NCBI GenBank assembly: GCA_937981765.1
Contig: CALJOM010000008.1
Span: 1 to 35,035, forward strand
Direction of reading: 5' to 3'
Length of the DNA: 35,035 nucleotides
From: an uncultured Bacteroidales bacterium
Lineage (GTDB): Bacteria; Bacteroidota; Bacteroidia; Bacteroidales; Salinivirgaceae
Under the pieces are notes generated by a model. The model saw only the letters and a program-made list of their open reading frames with translations. It was not told the origin of the DNA and did no database searches. A program made the translations under genes and the position numbers. Shown one piece after another: positions 15,822 to 26,200 of the stretch (its first letter is position 1; each line of letters opens with the position of its first letter).

Positions 15822-16649
15822 ATGAACAACAAATCTTTACATAATTTTTCAAAACTTACTCCATCATGGCTATTATTCCCGCTAGCCTTGGTTATTGGGC
15901 TGGTTGCGTTTTTGATGATTAACAATACTTTATCAATAAACCAATACATTGACATTCAAAAAGATGCCTTTTATTCGCTCAATCAATGGTTAGGGCAATT
16001 CCGGTCGTTGCAGGTAAATCTGACACAACTAGGCGATGCCCTGGTAATTTTATCGATTCTCAGCGTTTTGTTTTTGTATGCTCCAGCAATCTGGGGGGCA
16101 TTAATTAACGCGTCGCTTGTATCGTTGATAATCTCCCCTCTTCTAAAAAGAATGTTTGCAGTACCCCGTCCGGCAGCGTTTTTCGATAACCACACCATTG
16201 TCATCGTAGGCAAAGTACTTACTGGTCACAATAGTTTACCTTCGGGACATTCCATAACGGTTTTTACCTTACTTACCGTAATTTTTATTGCTTTTTTGCC
16301 AAAGAATACCCTAAACAAAGTTGGATGGGGTTTAATGTTTCTTTTCATCAGCTTTTTTATTGCCCTTTCTAGGGTTGGAGTTGGAGCTCATTACCCGTTG
16401 GATGTGGTTGCGGGAGCAATAGTGGGAATCTTTTGCGGCATGTTGGGAATTATTATTCAACAAAAACTTCCACTCTGGAATTGGATCGGCAATCGCAAAT
16501 TTTATCCGATTTTTATAGTACTGTTTGCAATATGCATTGCCATTCTGGTTGGAAAAATTATGCGCAACAATCTATTGGTTTTCTATGTTGCTACCGTTTG
16601 TTTAATCGTATCACTTGTTAACACTATTTATGCGTATGCTAAAAAATAA
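15822..16649 (+). CDS. membrane PAP2-family phosphatase
   Basis: I start the gene at ATG 15822 (275 residues). An in-frame GTG at 15711 lies inside the preceding terminator and upstream of the promoter. The three PAP2 motifs are intact: KRMFAVPRP (Lys109, Arg116), LPSGH (Pro140-His143) and SRVGVGAHYPLD (Arg184, His190, Asp194). About six membrane helices surround them, placing the active site on the periplasmic side. Family members dephosphorylate lipid phosphates: undecaprenyl pyrophosphate, phosphatidylglycerophosphate, or the 1- or 4'-phosphate of lipid A (LpxE/LpxF). The end of the gene overlaps the start of the phosphoethanolamine transferase, which favours a lipid A role, but this is inference from context. 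Confidence 0.85.
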   Translation: MNNKSLHNFSKLTPSWLLFPLALVIGLVAFLMINNTLSINQYIDIQKDAFYSLNQWLGQFRSLQVNLTQLGDALVILSILSVLFLYAPAIWGALINASLVSLIISPLLKRMFAVPRPAAFFDNHTIVIVGKVLTGHNSLPSGHSITVFTLLTVIFIAFLPKNTLNKVGWGLMFLFISFFIALSRVGVGAHYPLDVVAGAIVGIFCGMLGIIIQQKLPLWNWIGNRKFYPIFIVLFAICIAILVGKIMRNNLLVFYVATVCLIVSLVNTIYAYAKK

Positions 16650-18156
16650 ACTCAGCACCTCGGTTTTTGTCCTGATTTTAAGCGTGATAAACGCCGTACT
16701 CTTTCATTTTCCGTTTTTCAGATTTGTATTTGAGAATGTTGATTATAAAAGCCTCAACGGATTAATCATCGTCAGTTGTTTAATGATTTTGATGGTTGTA
16801 TTCAACTTCTTTATGATGTATTTGATTTTCAGCATTTCGCGCCTTTTTGGCAAGGGATTAATGATAATTTTGTTTCTCTGCAGTTCTGTTGCGCTCTATT
16901 TTATAAACACTTTTAACGTTATTCTCGACGAAAGCATGATGGGTAACGTTGCCAACACAAACTATCAGGAAGCCAGCGGTTTTTTCTCCTACAAGATAAT
17001 ACTCTACATGATAATTTTCGGGATTTTTCCGTCGGTATTTATTTATAAGGTAAAGATTGAACGAGAAAAATTTAAACGGTTTGCAATAAACGCATCGGTT
17101 GCATTTCTGGTAATTACTGCAATAGCACTAGGTAACGCCCGCAACTGGCTATGGATTGACAAGCACTCGAAAGTATTGGGTGGATTGCTTATGCCTTGGT
17201 CATATACAGTGAATTTAGCCCGTTATCGTATTCATCAAAGCAAAATCAACGAAAAAGAAATCCTTCTCCCCGACGCCACAATAACCAACGATAAAAAAGC
17301 TGTAATGGTTTTGGTTATCGGAGAATCGGCCCGAAGGGCTAACTTTTCGCTGTATGGTTATGAAAAAAACACTAACCCGCGACTTTCAAAGGTAAAAAAC
17401 TTACGATGGTTCAACGCAAAGTCAGCAGCCACATATACAACAGCTGCTGTTAAAAGCATTCTCGACCATAAAGAGACAGGCAAATTATATGAAATTTTAC
17501 CAAACTATTTATTCCGTACCGGGGTAGAAGTAGTGTGGCGTAGTACCAACTGGGGCGAACCTCCCATCCACATTAAACACTATCAGCGTCGTGAACAACT
17601 TATGCCTATGTGTCAGGGAGAAGGATGCGAGTACGACGAAGTGTTACTGGCAGGGCTCAAAGATCAAATTTTAGCTTCGGAAGCGCCTAAAACTCTTATC
17701 ATACTGCACACCAACACAAGTCACGGGCCCCAATACAGCAAACGATATCCCCCTCAATTCGAAGTATTTAAACCCGTATGCCATACCGTTGAACTACCAA
17801 AGTGTTCGCAAGAAGAATTGTTAAATGCGTACGACAACAGTTTGGTTTACACCGATTATTTGCTTTCAAGGATTATTGAGGAGTTACAACAGTTAGACGG
17901 ATACGACAGAGCTATGATTTATGTGTCGGATCACGGACAGTCGCTAGGTGAGAAAAATCTTTATGCTCACGGTATGCCTATGAGCATTGCCCCGAAAGAA
18001 CAATACGAAATCCCGTTTATCGTATGGCTTTCAGATAGCACTCGTCAACTCAAGGATAACGACATGCTCTCTCAATACCACATATTTCACAGTGTTTTGA
18101 AGTTTCTGGATATTGAAAGCCCCGTTTATAACGAAGATTTGAATATTTTCAAATAA
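16630..18156 (+). CDS. EptA-like phosphoethanolamine transferase (sulfatase fold)
   Basis: The protein has about 508 residues starting at ATG 16630 (a TTG at 16615 and an ATG at 16636 are alternatives). Four to five N-terminal membrane helices (residues 1 to about 190) are followed by a periplasmic alkaline-phosphatase-fold domain. GESARRANFSLYGYEKNTNP holds metal-binding Glu232, SAATYTTAAV has the nucleophile-position Thr268, and SDHGQSLGE has Asp434 and His435, as in EptA, EptB and EptC. GEGCEYDEVLL and LHTNTSHGPQYSKRYP are further family hallmarks. Such enzymes transfer phosphoethanolamine from phosphatidylethanolamine to lipid A or core sugars, raising resistance to cationic peptides. It overlaps the PAP2 gene by 20 nt, so the two are expected to be made together. 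Confidence 0.85.
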   Translation: MRMLKNKLSTSVFVLILSVINAVLFHFPFFRFVFENVDYKSLNGLIIVSCLMILMVVFNFFMMYLIFSISRLFGKGLMIILFLCSSVALYFINTFNVILDESMMGNVANTNYQEASGFFSYKIILYMIIFGIFPSVFIYKVKIEREKFKRFAINASVAFLVITAIALGNARNWLWIDKHSKVLGGLLMPWSYTVNLARYRIHQSKINEKEILLPDATITNDKKAVMVLVIGESARRANFSLYGYEKNTNPRLSKVKNLRWFNAKSAATYTTAAVKSILDHKETGKLYEILPNYLFRTGVEVVWRSTNWGEPPIHIKHYQRREQLMPMCQGEGCEYDEVLLAGLKDQILASEAPKTLIILHTNTSHGPQYSKRYPPQFEVFKPVCHTVELPKCSQEELLNAYDNSLVYTDYLLSRIIEELQQLDGYDRAMIYVSDHGQSLGEKNLYAHGMPMSIAPKEQYEIPFIVWLSDSTRQLKDNDMLSQYHIFHSVLKFLDIESPVYNEDLNIFK

Positions 18157-18176
18157 CAAATCTTGTTTTTTATTTG
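18150..18176. terminator. possible bidirectional terminator between convergent genes
   Basis: CAAATAACAA (18150-18159) can pair with TTGTT...TTATTTG (18163-18176) with a small bulge, and A- and T-rich runs lie on either side. It overlaps the end of the transferase gene and of sufS on the opposite strand. The stem is weak and AT-only, so this is tentative. Confidence 0.3.
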
Positions 18177-19384
18177 AGCATAGGAATTATTTTACGGAGC
18201 ATTTCAGCGAAGTAGTCTATCTCTTCAAAGGTGTTGTAGAAAGCAAAAGAGGCGCGCACGGTGCCAAAAATTCCCAATCGGGTCATTAAGGGTTGAGCAC
18301 AATGGTTCCCGGTTCGTACGGCAATGCCGGTTTTGTCGAGCAAAACTCCTAAGTCGTAGGGATGAATGCCATCAATTAAGAAAGAAACCACAGCGGCTTT
18401 CTCATCGGATTTGCCATATATAACAACCCCTTCTAAATCGGACAGCTTTTGCTCAGCGTATCGAAGAAGTTTATGCTCGTAAGTTGCAATTTGTTGAACT
18501 TCAAATTGGGATATAAAATCGATAGCTGCTCCAAAACCAATTTGACCGATGTAGTTAGGCGTGCCGGCTTCAAACTTATAGGGGAGATTATTAAATTCGG
18601 AATAAGTGTTGGTAACTTTTGAAATCATTTCTCCTCCGTAGCGATAGGGCGGTAATGCTTCGAGCCATTGTGTTTTGGCATAAAGGACACCTATTCCGGT
18701 AGGACCGTATATTTTATGTCCTGAAAAGACATAAAAATCAACATCCAACGCCTGAACATCTACCGGAATATGTTGAATTGCCTGCGCCCCATCGACTAAA
18801 ACAGGGATTCCCAGGCTATGAGCTTTATCAATTACGTCTTTTATTGGATTTACTGTTCCCAAAGCGTTGCTTACATGACCAACAGCAACCAACTTAGTTT
18901 TTGCATTAATTTTAGCGTAAAAGTCGTTCATATCCCACTCGCCCGAATCATGGCAATCAAAAACCACAAACCGGGCGTTATAGCGTAAAGCAATCTGTTG
19001 CCAGGGGACAAAATTGCTATGATGCTCGGTTTGTGAAACCAAGATCTCATCTCCGGGTTTAATAAAGGCACGGCCAAAAGTCTCAGCTACTAAATTAATG
19101 GAATCGGTTGTGCCTTGTGTAAAAATAATTTCGTCAGAGGCAGCAGCGTTGATAAAGCGCGCTATCTTTTCCCGGGCAGCCTCCGCTGCATCGGTACAAA
19201 CATTGCTTAATTGGTGCACACCCCGATGAACGTTAGCATTCCATCGAGAATGATACTCGTTCACAATATCAATTACCGTATTGGGTTTTTGGGTAGTAGC
19301 AGCATTATCAAAATATACCAAAGGCTTACCGTTCACTGTTTGTGACAGTATGGGGAATTGGGAACGTATTTCTTTCAAATCCAT
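18170..19384 (-). CDS. sufS: SufS-type cysteine desulfurase
   Basis: The 404-residue class II cysteine desulfurase removes sulfur from cysteine for Fe-S cluster assembly by the SUF system. YFDNAATTQKP is the typical N terminus, HHSN (121-124) and DGAQ (198-201) contribute to the PLP site, GHKIYGPTGIG contains the PLP lysine Lys224, and RTGNHCAQPLM contains the active-site Cys362. Length and motifs match SufS rather than IscS. The other suf genes are not adjacent. It is transcribed toward the phosphoethanolamine transferase gene, 13 nt apart, and away from ruvA. Confidence 0.95.
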   Translation of the reverse strand: MDLKEIRSQFPILSQTVNGKPLVYFDNAATTQKPNTVIDIVNEYHSRWNANVHRGVHQLSNVCTDAAEAAREKIARFINAAASDEIIFTQGTTDSINLVAETFGRAFIKPGDEILVSQTEHHSNFVPWQQIALRYNARFVVFDCHDSGEWDMNDFYAKINAKTKLVAVGHVSNALGTVNPIKDVIDKAHSLGIPVLVDGAQAIQHIPVDVQALDVDFYVFSGHKIYGPTGIGVLYAKTQWLEALPPYRYGGEMISKVTNTYSEFNNLPYKFEAGTPNYIGQIGFGAAIDFISQFEVQQIATYEHKLLRYAEQKLSDLEGVVIYGKSDEKAAVVSFLIDGIHPYDLGVLLDKTGIAVRTGNHCAQPLMTRLGIFGTVRASFAFYNTFEEIDYFAEMLRKIIPMLK

Positions 19385-19408
19385 AGAATTTTCTTTCTGT
19401 TACGAGCA

Positions 19409-19416
19409 CAAAGTTA
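19409..19416 (-). promoter_or_regulatory. -7 box for sufS
   Basis: On the minus strand TAACTTTG fits TAnnTTTG and lies 24 nt before the sufS start. No convincing -33 TTG is seen at the right distance. Confidence 0.4.
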
Positions 19417-19617
19417 AACAAATTTCGATTCTAAATTTTTCATAGATTCACACATTCCCACGCCCTAAGTTACAAATTGAGCCTTTATGGATTGCTTTCT
19501 AAATAACCTCAGAATTCATGAAAACTCAAACGATAGGTTACCTTCGGTTTGCGCAATAAGCACCTTCGACCAAGGAAAAATAATTCAGGAACAATCGATT
19601 CGTTAACGGGATTTGTG

Positions 19618-19625
19618 TAACTTTG
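19618..19625 (+). promoter_or_regulatory. -7 box for the ruvA-sprA operon
   Basis: TAACTTTG (TAnnTTTG) lies 23 nt before the ruvA ATG. The -33 region is not a clear match. The same octamer occurs in the divergent sufS promoter, about 200 nt away on the other strand. Confidence 0.45.
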
Positions 19626-19648
19626 TTGCTTCAAAATAAACCCAATCG

Positions 19649-20239
19649 ATGTTCGAATATTTAACCGGAAAAATCGTAGAGTTAAATCCAACCTACGTAG
19701 TAATCGATAATCAGGGCGTTGGCTATTTTGTAAATATCTCGCTAAACACATTCACACAGTTGCAATCGGCCACCAAAACAAATACAGTAAAAATCTTTAT
19801 TCACACGCAGATACGAGAAGATGCACATTTGCTGTACGGCTTTTGCGACAAAAACGAACGAACACTCTTCCGACAGTTAATTTCGGTTTCAGGAATCGGG
19901 ACTAACACTGCACGAATGATGTTGTCGTCGATGAATACCTTGGAACTAATTGCAGCTATTGCCGGTGGCGATATTAATGCCCTGAAAAACATTAAAGGTA
20001 TTGGCTTAAAAACAGCCCAGCGTATTGTAGTAGAATTGAAAGATAAAGTGTCGGGCGAGCCGGCCGACAGTGAAATTTTTGTAATTTCAAACAATACAAT
20101 TCAACAAGAAGCGTTATCCGCTCTTGTAATGTTAGGGTTTCCCAAAAAATCGGCCGAAAAGGTTGTAGCCGATTTAATGAAAAAGCAACGCGATATTACG
20201 GTGGAGGAATTAATCAAAAATGCACTTAAATTACTATAA
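19649..20239 (+). CDS. ruvA: Holliday junction DNA helicase subunit RuvA
   Basis: The 196-residue length is typical of RuvA, which binds Holliday junctions as a tetramer and loads the RuvB motor. MFEYLTGKIVELNPTYVVID begins the OB-fold domain. VSGIGTNTARMML (about residues 77-89) and IKGIGLKTAQRIVVELKDK (112-130) are the two helix-hairpin-helix motifs for DNA binding. The C-terminal RuvB-binding domain (about 150-196) has the expected EALSALVMLGF and VEELIKNALKLL. Its last 20 nt overlap the start of sprA, so the two genes are coupled. I recall the ruvA-sprA order in other Bacteroidota. Confidence 0.95.
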   Translation: MFEYLTGKIVELNPTYVVIDNQGVGYFVNISLNTFTQLQSATKTNTVKIFIHTQIREDAHLLYGFCDKNERTLFRQLISVSGIGTNTARMMLSSMNTLELIAAIAGGDINALKNIKGIGLKTAQRIVVELKDKVSGEPADSEIFVISNNTIQQEALSALVMLGFPKKSAEKVVADLMKKQRDITVEELIKNALKLL

Positions 20240-23200
20240 ATCAATCGTTAGCAAATCATTGCGGGGGGTATTTTTCCTAATTTTGCTTTTTTTCTTTTCG
20301 AGTATAGTTTGGAGCCAAAACGTTAGTGAAACGGCCAAACGCCTTCCCTATCCGTTTGAAGATCACAGTGGTTTGGTGTACGATACGGCTAAAGCAGTTT
20401 CTCCACTGATGTTCTGGCCGGAAGATTTAATCAAAGAAGAGGTAATCTATAACCCGCTCACCGGAGAATACCTTATTCGACAAACCATTAACGGAAAGGT
20501 CGATTTTAGGCCCCCAGTACGAATGTTGCTGAAAGAATATATCGATTACGATTTTAACCGCTCAGTAACCGACTTTTGGCAACAACGAGCCCGCAGGGAA
20601 AAGTTTGAGCATCAAAGCGGATTAATACCAAAACTCTATGTTGGGGGTAAACTTTTTGAAACCATTTTTGGGTCAAACACCATAGATATCAAAGTTCGCG
20701 GACAGGCAACCTTAACCTTCGCCGTGCTGTTTACTCAAACTGACAACTACGCGCTCCCCCTTACCATGCGGCGAAATACAACCTTCGATTTTGATGAGCG
20801 AATTCAAATCAACGTCAACGGAAAAATCGGAGAAAACCTGGAGGTAGAAATAAAATACGATACCGAAGCTGCTTTCGACTTTGAAAACAAAACCAACATA
20901 CGCTACAAAGGCGATGAAGACGATATTATTCAGCGAATAGAAGCCGGAAACGTTTCTCTACCGCTAACCAGTTCGTTAATTCGAGGAAATCAGAGTTTGT
21001 TTGGCATACTCACTGAGCTAAAATTTGGGAAATTAAATCTTACAACCGTCTTTTCACAACAAAAGAGCGAAACCCGTACCATCCAGGTTGAACGTGGCGC
21101 ACAGAAAACCAAATTCAAAATTAAAGCCGACGAATACGACGAAAACCGCCATTTTTTTCTGAACCACAGTTTTAAAGATAATTACGCACCTGCACTTCAG
21201 TTACTACCTCTGATACAATCGGGCGTCTCCGTACAAAACATTGAAATATGGGTTCTTAACCGACAAGGATCTGCTGACAACACACGAAACATTTTGGCCT
21301 TCATGGATTTGGCCGAAAACAATTCTGCAAATCTTCAAAACCCAAACATTAGTGCAGGCAACTCTCTACAACCATCCAACAACGCAAACAATCTTTATGA
21401 AACACTGGGAACCTTAAACGGTATTCGCGATATTTCCACGGCTGCAGGGGCTTTGGCTACCTTAGAAAATCAGGGATTTCAACTTGGGCGCGATTACGAA
21501 ATTATAGAAAATGCCCGAAAGCTCAGCCCTTCCGAATATAAAATCAATCAAACACTGGGATACATTTCACTGAACACACAACTTCGCTCCGACGACATTC
21601 TTGCCGTTGCCTACAAGTACACCGTTGGCAACCAAACCTACACAGTAGGAGAATTATCCAACGATTTGGAAGCCCCCAACACTCTGATTGTAAAACTCAT
21701 CAAAGGATCAACCTTCAGCCCCCGTTTCAAAAATTGGAGCTTAATGATGAAAAACGTTTATCGACTCGGGGGAACCCAGCTCAACCGCGAAGATTTTATA
21801 CTCGATATAGCTTATTACGACGTAAATACCGGAAGGGAAACATTCTCGCTAAAAGCTACCGATTATCCTGAAGTTGATGGAATCCAACTTCTACGAGTAA
21901 TGAATCTCGATAACTTAAATTTACAAAACGAAAGAACCGAAAATGGCGACGGAGTTTTCGATTTCTTCGACGGAATAACGGTAGATGCCGCCCGTGGCTT
22001 AATCTATTTCCCTGTTTTAGAGCCATTTGGCAGGCATTTGCAACGAAAATTCGGAACCACACCCCAAGCTTTGGCTGCCGCCGACAAGTACGTATTCCTC
22101 GAACTATACGACTCAACTAAAACTATAGCCCGCCAATTAACGGAAAAAAATAAATTTTTCCTGATGGGAGAATACAAGTCCGGTGGAGGTTCCGAAATTA
22201 TGCTCAACGCCATGAACATTCCGCAAGGCTCCGTTAGAGTTACCCATGGCGGACGCGTTCTCCAGGAAAATGTAGATTACACGGTCGATTACATGATGGG
22301 ACGCCTCACCATTATTAATCCTTCCATTCTGGAAAGCGGAACCCCTGTAAAAATCGTCCTTGAATCGCAAAACCTCTTCTCCATTCAAAACCGAACTATG
22401 ATGGGGGCACACTTGACCTACGATTTCGGGTCCAAATTCAACATGGGAGCCACCATACTTAACCTTCGCGAAAACCCTTTTGTTCGGAAAGTTAATATAG
22501 GCAGCGAACCCATCAACAATACCATTTGGGGATTAAACGCCAGCTATAAGAGCGAAGTCCCGTTTCTAACCAAACTTGTGGACCATATCCCACTAATTAA
22601 CACAAAAACAGCATCGTCTATAACCCTCGAGGGAGAATTTGCCCATCTCATTCCGGGACACAACAAAGTTATCGGCAACACAGGCAAAGCTTTTATCGAC
22701 GATTTCGAGGGAGCATCATCGAACATTTCTATAAATCAATATTTTGAATGGAGATTGGCTTCAACGCCCAGATTATTTTCAGAAAGTAACGCTCCGCCAA
22801 ACGACCTTAGCTACCGCAAACGGGTAGCCCACCTCTCATGGTACAACATCGATCCTAGTTTCTACACCTCCAGAACCCCGGTAAGCAAGAATGCTCTGTC
22901 GAGCCTTTATACATGTCAATTCCGCGAAAACGAACTATTCCCCAACGTAGATAATCAATATAGCCTATATAATAACATCGTATCGTTCGATTTGTCGTAT
23001 TATCCCAGAGAACGCGGCACTTACAACTATGCTTTCGACCGCCTCGATCAAAGCGGATTCCTGATAGACCCCGAACAAAACTGGGCTGGAATTCAGCGTG
23101 CACTTCAAATCAACGACTTCGAGAACATGAATATCGAATACATTGAATTCTGGCTAATGGATCCTTACGCGGAAGATGCTGAAAGAGAGATAGTAAGAAA

Positions 23201-26200
23201 TGCCCGCAGACCATCGCTCTACATCAACCTTGGCGATGTAAGCGAAGATGTTCTAAAAGACGGTAAAAAAAGTTTTGAACAAGGATTACCTAGAACCGCT
23301 GAACTCACCAACGTTACAGAAACCGGATGGGGACGTGTGCCCACCCGACAGGCCGTATCGCTAGCCTTTGACAACAACCCCAACGCAAGACAATATCAAG
23401 ACATTGGATTGGACGGACTTAATAACGACGATGAACGAAACTTCTTTCTAGTAAATAATCCCACCTACGATATCCTTCCGCAATTCATTAAAGATAAAAT
23501 CTGGATCGATCCATCGGCCGACGACTTCCGCTATTTCCGGGGCGCTGTCGTGGATAACGACCCCCTGGCTGCCGACGACATTATTGAGCGATACAAATAT
23601 TTTTCAGGAACCCAAAACAATTCTCCCGTTAATACCAATAATCTCTTTACCGAGCAATCAACATCCAGACCCGATGGAGAAGACATTAACAACGACTTTA
23701 CCCTCAACCAATCGGAAAACTATTTCCAGTATTATGTGGACCTCTCGAAAGAGAACCTCGAAATCTATAAAAAACACATTGTTGATGAAATAACCGTCAA
23801 CAAACGCATGCCCAATGGCGTAACCAAATCGGTTCGTTGGTATCAGTTCAAAATTCCGCTACGAAAACCCGACGAAAGAATAGGAGAAATAAGCGATTTT
23901 CGTTCCATACGATTTATGAGGATGTTCCTTACCGGCTTCGACCAACCCGTAATACTACGTTTTGCCAGACTCGACCTAGTGCGAAGCGACTGGAGAAGAT
24001 ACGAATATCTTCTTGAGGAAAATTCCGAAAGCCTCAACCCAAACGTGAACCTCGACCAAATGGTGTTTGAAATATCTACCGTAAACATAGAGCGTAACTC
24101 AGCAAAAACCCCTGTAAACTATCTGTTGCCACCCGGAGTCAGCCGCGAAATCGATCAAGCAGGAACTCAAGCCGTACAGCGCAACGAACAATCACTGTCG
24201 CTCAAGGTAATAGACCTCCCCGATGGCTATGCCCGCGCTGTGTTCAAAAATATCAACATGGACATGCGCCGCTATGGAAAATTACAAATGTTTATCCATG
24301 CCGAATCTGTGCCTCTCTACGATCAAACCTACGATAATGAAGTAACGGTTTTTGTGCGCATCGGTACTGATTTCAGAGAAAATTATTACGAATACGAACT
24401 CCCGTTACAAATTACCCCCCCGGGGCGTTATCCCGACAACACCTGGGGAAGAACGCAAGTATGGCCCATTTACAATAATCTTGAACTCCCATTAGCCGCG
24501 CTTCTTGATGCCAAAAACAAACGAAACCAGGCTATTTTGGAAGCCGGAAGCACCATTACGTTACAGTCGGAATTTTTCGTACCACACGGTAAAAACAAAA
24601 TAAAAGTTAAAGGAAATCCCAACCTTGCCGAAGCACAAGCCATTATGATTGGGGTAAGGAATCCCCGCAACGATGGGCGCCCTAAATCCGTGGAGGTTTG
24701 GATTAACGAACTAGCGCTAACCGATTTTGTTGACGAAGGCGGTTGGGCTGCTACCGGAAGATTATCGACACAATTGGCCGATTTTGCAAATTTTTCCATT
24801 TCCGGAAGCACCTCCAGAGCTGGATTCGGGTCACTTGAACAACGCATGCAAGAACGCCAAATGGAAAACATTGCTCAATACGACCTTTCGACCAGCATTG
24901 AGCTCGGAAAATTCTTCCCCGCAAAAGCATTGATACGCCTCCCATTCTATTTCGGTTACGGTGAAACCTTCATAACCCCCAAATACAACCCTCTCGACCA
25001 AGACGTTCCCCTGGATATCTCACTCAGCAACCCGAATCTATCCAAAGAAGATAAAGACTACCTGAAAACCATATCGCAAGACTATACCCGCAGAAAAAGT
25101 TGGAACTTTACCAACATCAAAATTGGAAAACCATCGCAGAAAAACCGCTTTTGGGAAATTGCCCATTGGACCGGCGGCTACTCCTTTACAGAAACTCACA
25201 TAGAAACTCCGAATGTTGAATACAACAATCAGCGAAATCACACAGCCACACTGGGTTACGTTTACAACTACAATGCAAAAGTTTACGAGCCGTTTAAATC
25301 GGTTAAATTCCTATCTTCTCCAAGCCTCTCAATTATCAAAGAGATTAATTTTTCGTTAGCACCTTCACAAATTGCTTTTAATTCACAAATAAATCGTCGA
25401 TACGATGAGCTGCTTCGACGGAATCTTAACAACCCTAACCAAATTTTCACACCTACTTACAATAAAAATTTTCGCTGGACACGAAACTACCAAATAAGCC
25501 ATAACCTCACTCGAGGAGTAAAAATCGACTTTCGTAGTAACGTAATTGCCCGCGTTAACGAAGTTGAAGGACGTTTAGACCGAGAAATGTCAGATTACGA
25601 CCGCCTTCGCGATACCATTTTGGTAAGCCTAAGAAATTTGGGTGAAATTACCGACTACAACCACACGTTTCAAATAAATTCCACCCTTCCAATCTCCAAA
25701 ATACCCGGTTTTAAGTGGATTAGCGCTACAGCAACCTATTCCGGACAATACGATTGGAAAATAGCTCCCCGCCTCGGAACCAATGCTCCAAAAATCGGGA
25801 ACCAAATTCAGAACAGCAATCAACGAACCCTAAATCTGGGATTTAACACCAACCGCCTTTTCACATCCATAAAATATATCGACCGTATTCATAAAAAATT
25901 CAAAACCCCAGTTGACAAACGGTTCAAAGAAAAAGAAACTATCGAAGTACAATATTCCCAATCGAAGCTGAAAATAGACGCCCGAGAAAAACGCACTATC
26001 AGCCATAAACTCGAAACAACCGACATTTCTGCCCAACTTACCGATGCTGAAGGGAATGAAATTAAAATAGATTTTGAAATAGACAACGCCAACCGAATTA
26101 CCATTATCCCAGAAGAAAAGGTTGACAACGGAACAATTGTGGTTACCGGAAAGCGAGAACGTTCGCAGCCAATAGCCCAAATCGTGGCCGAGTATTTTGT

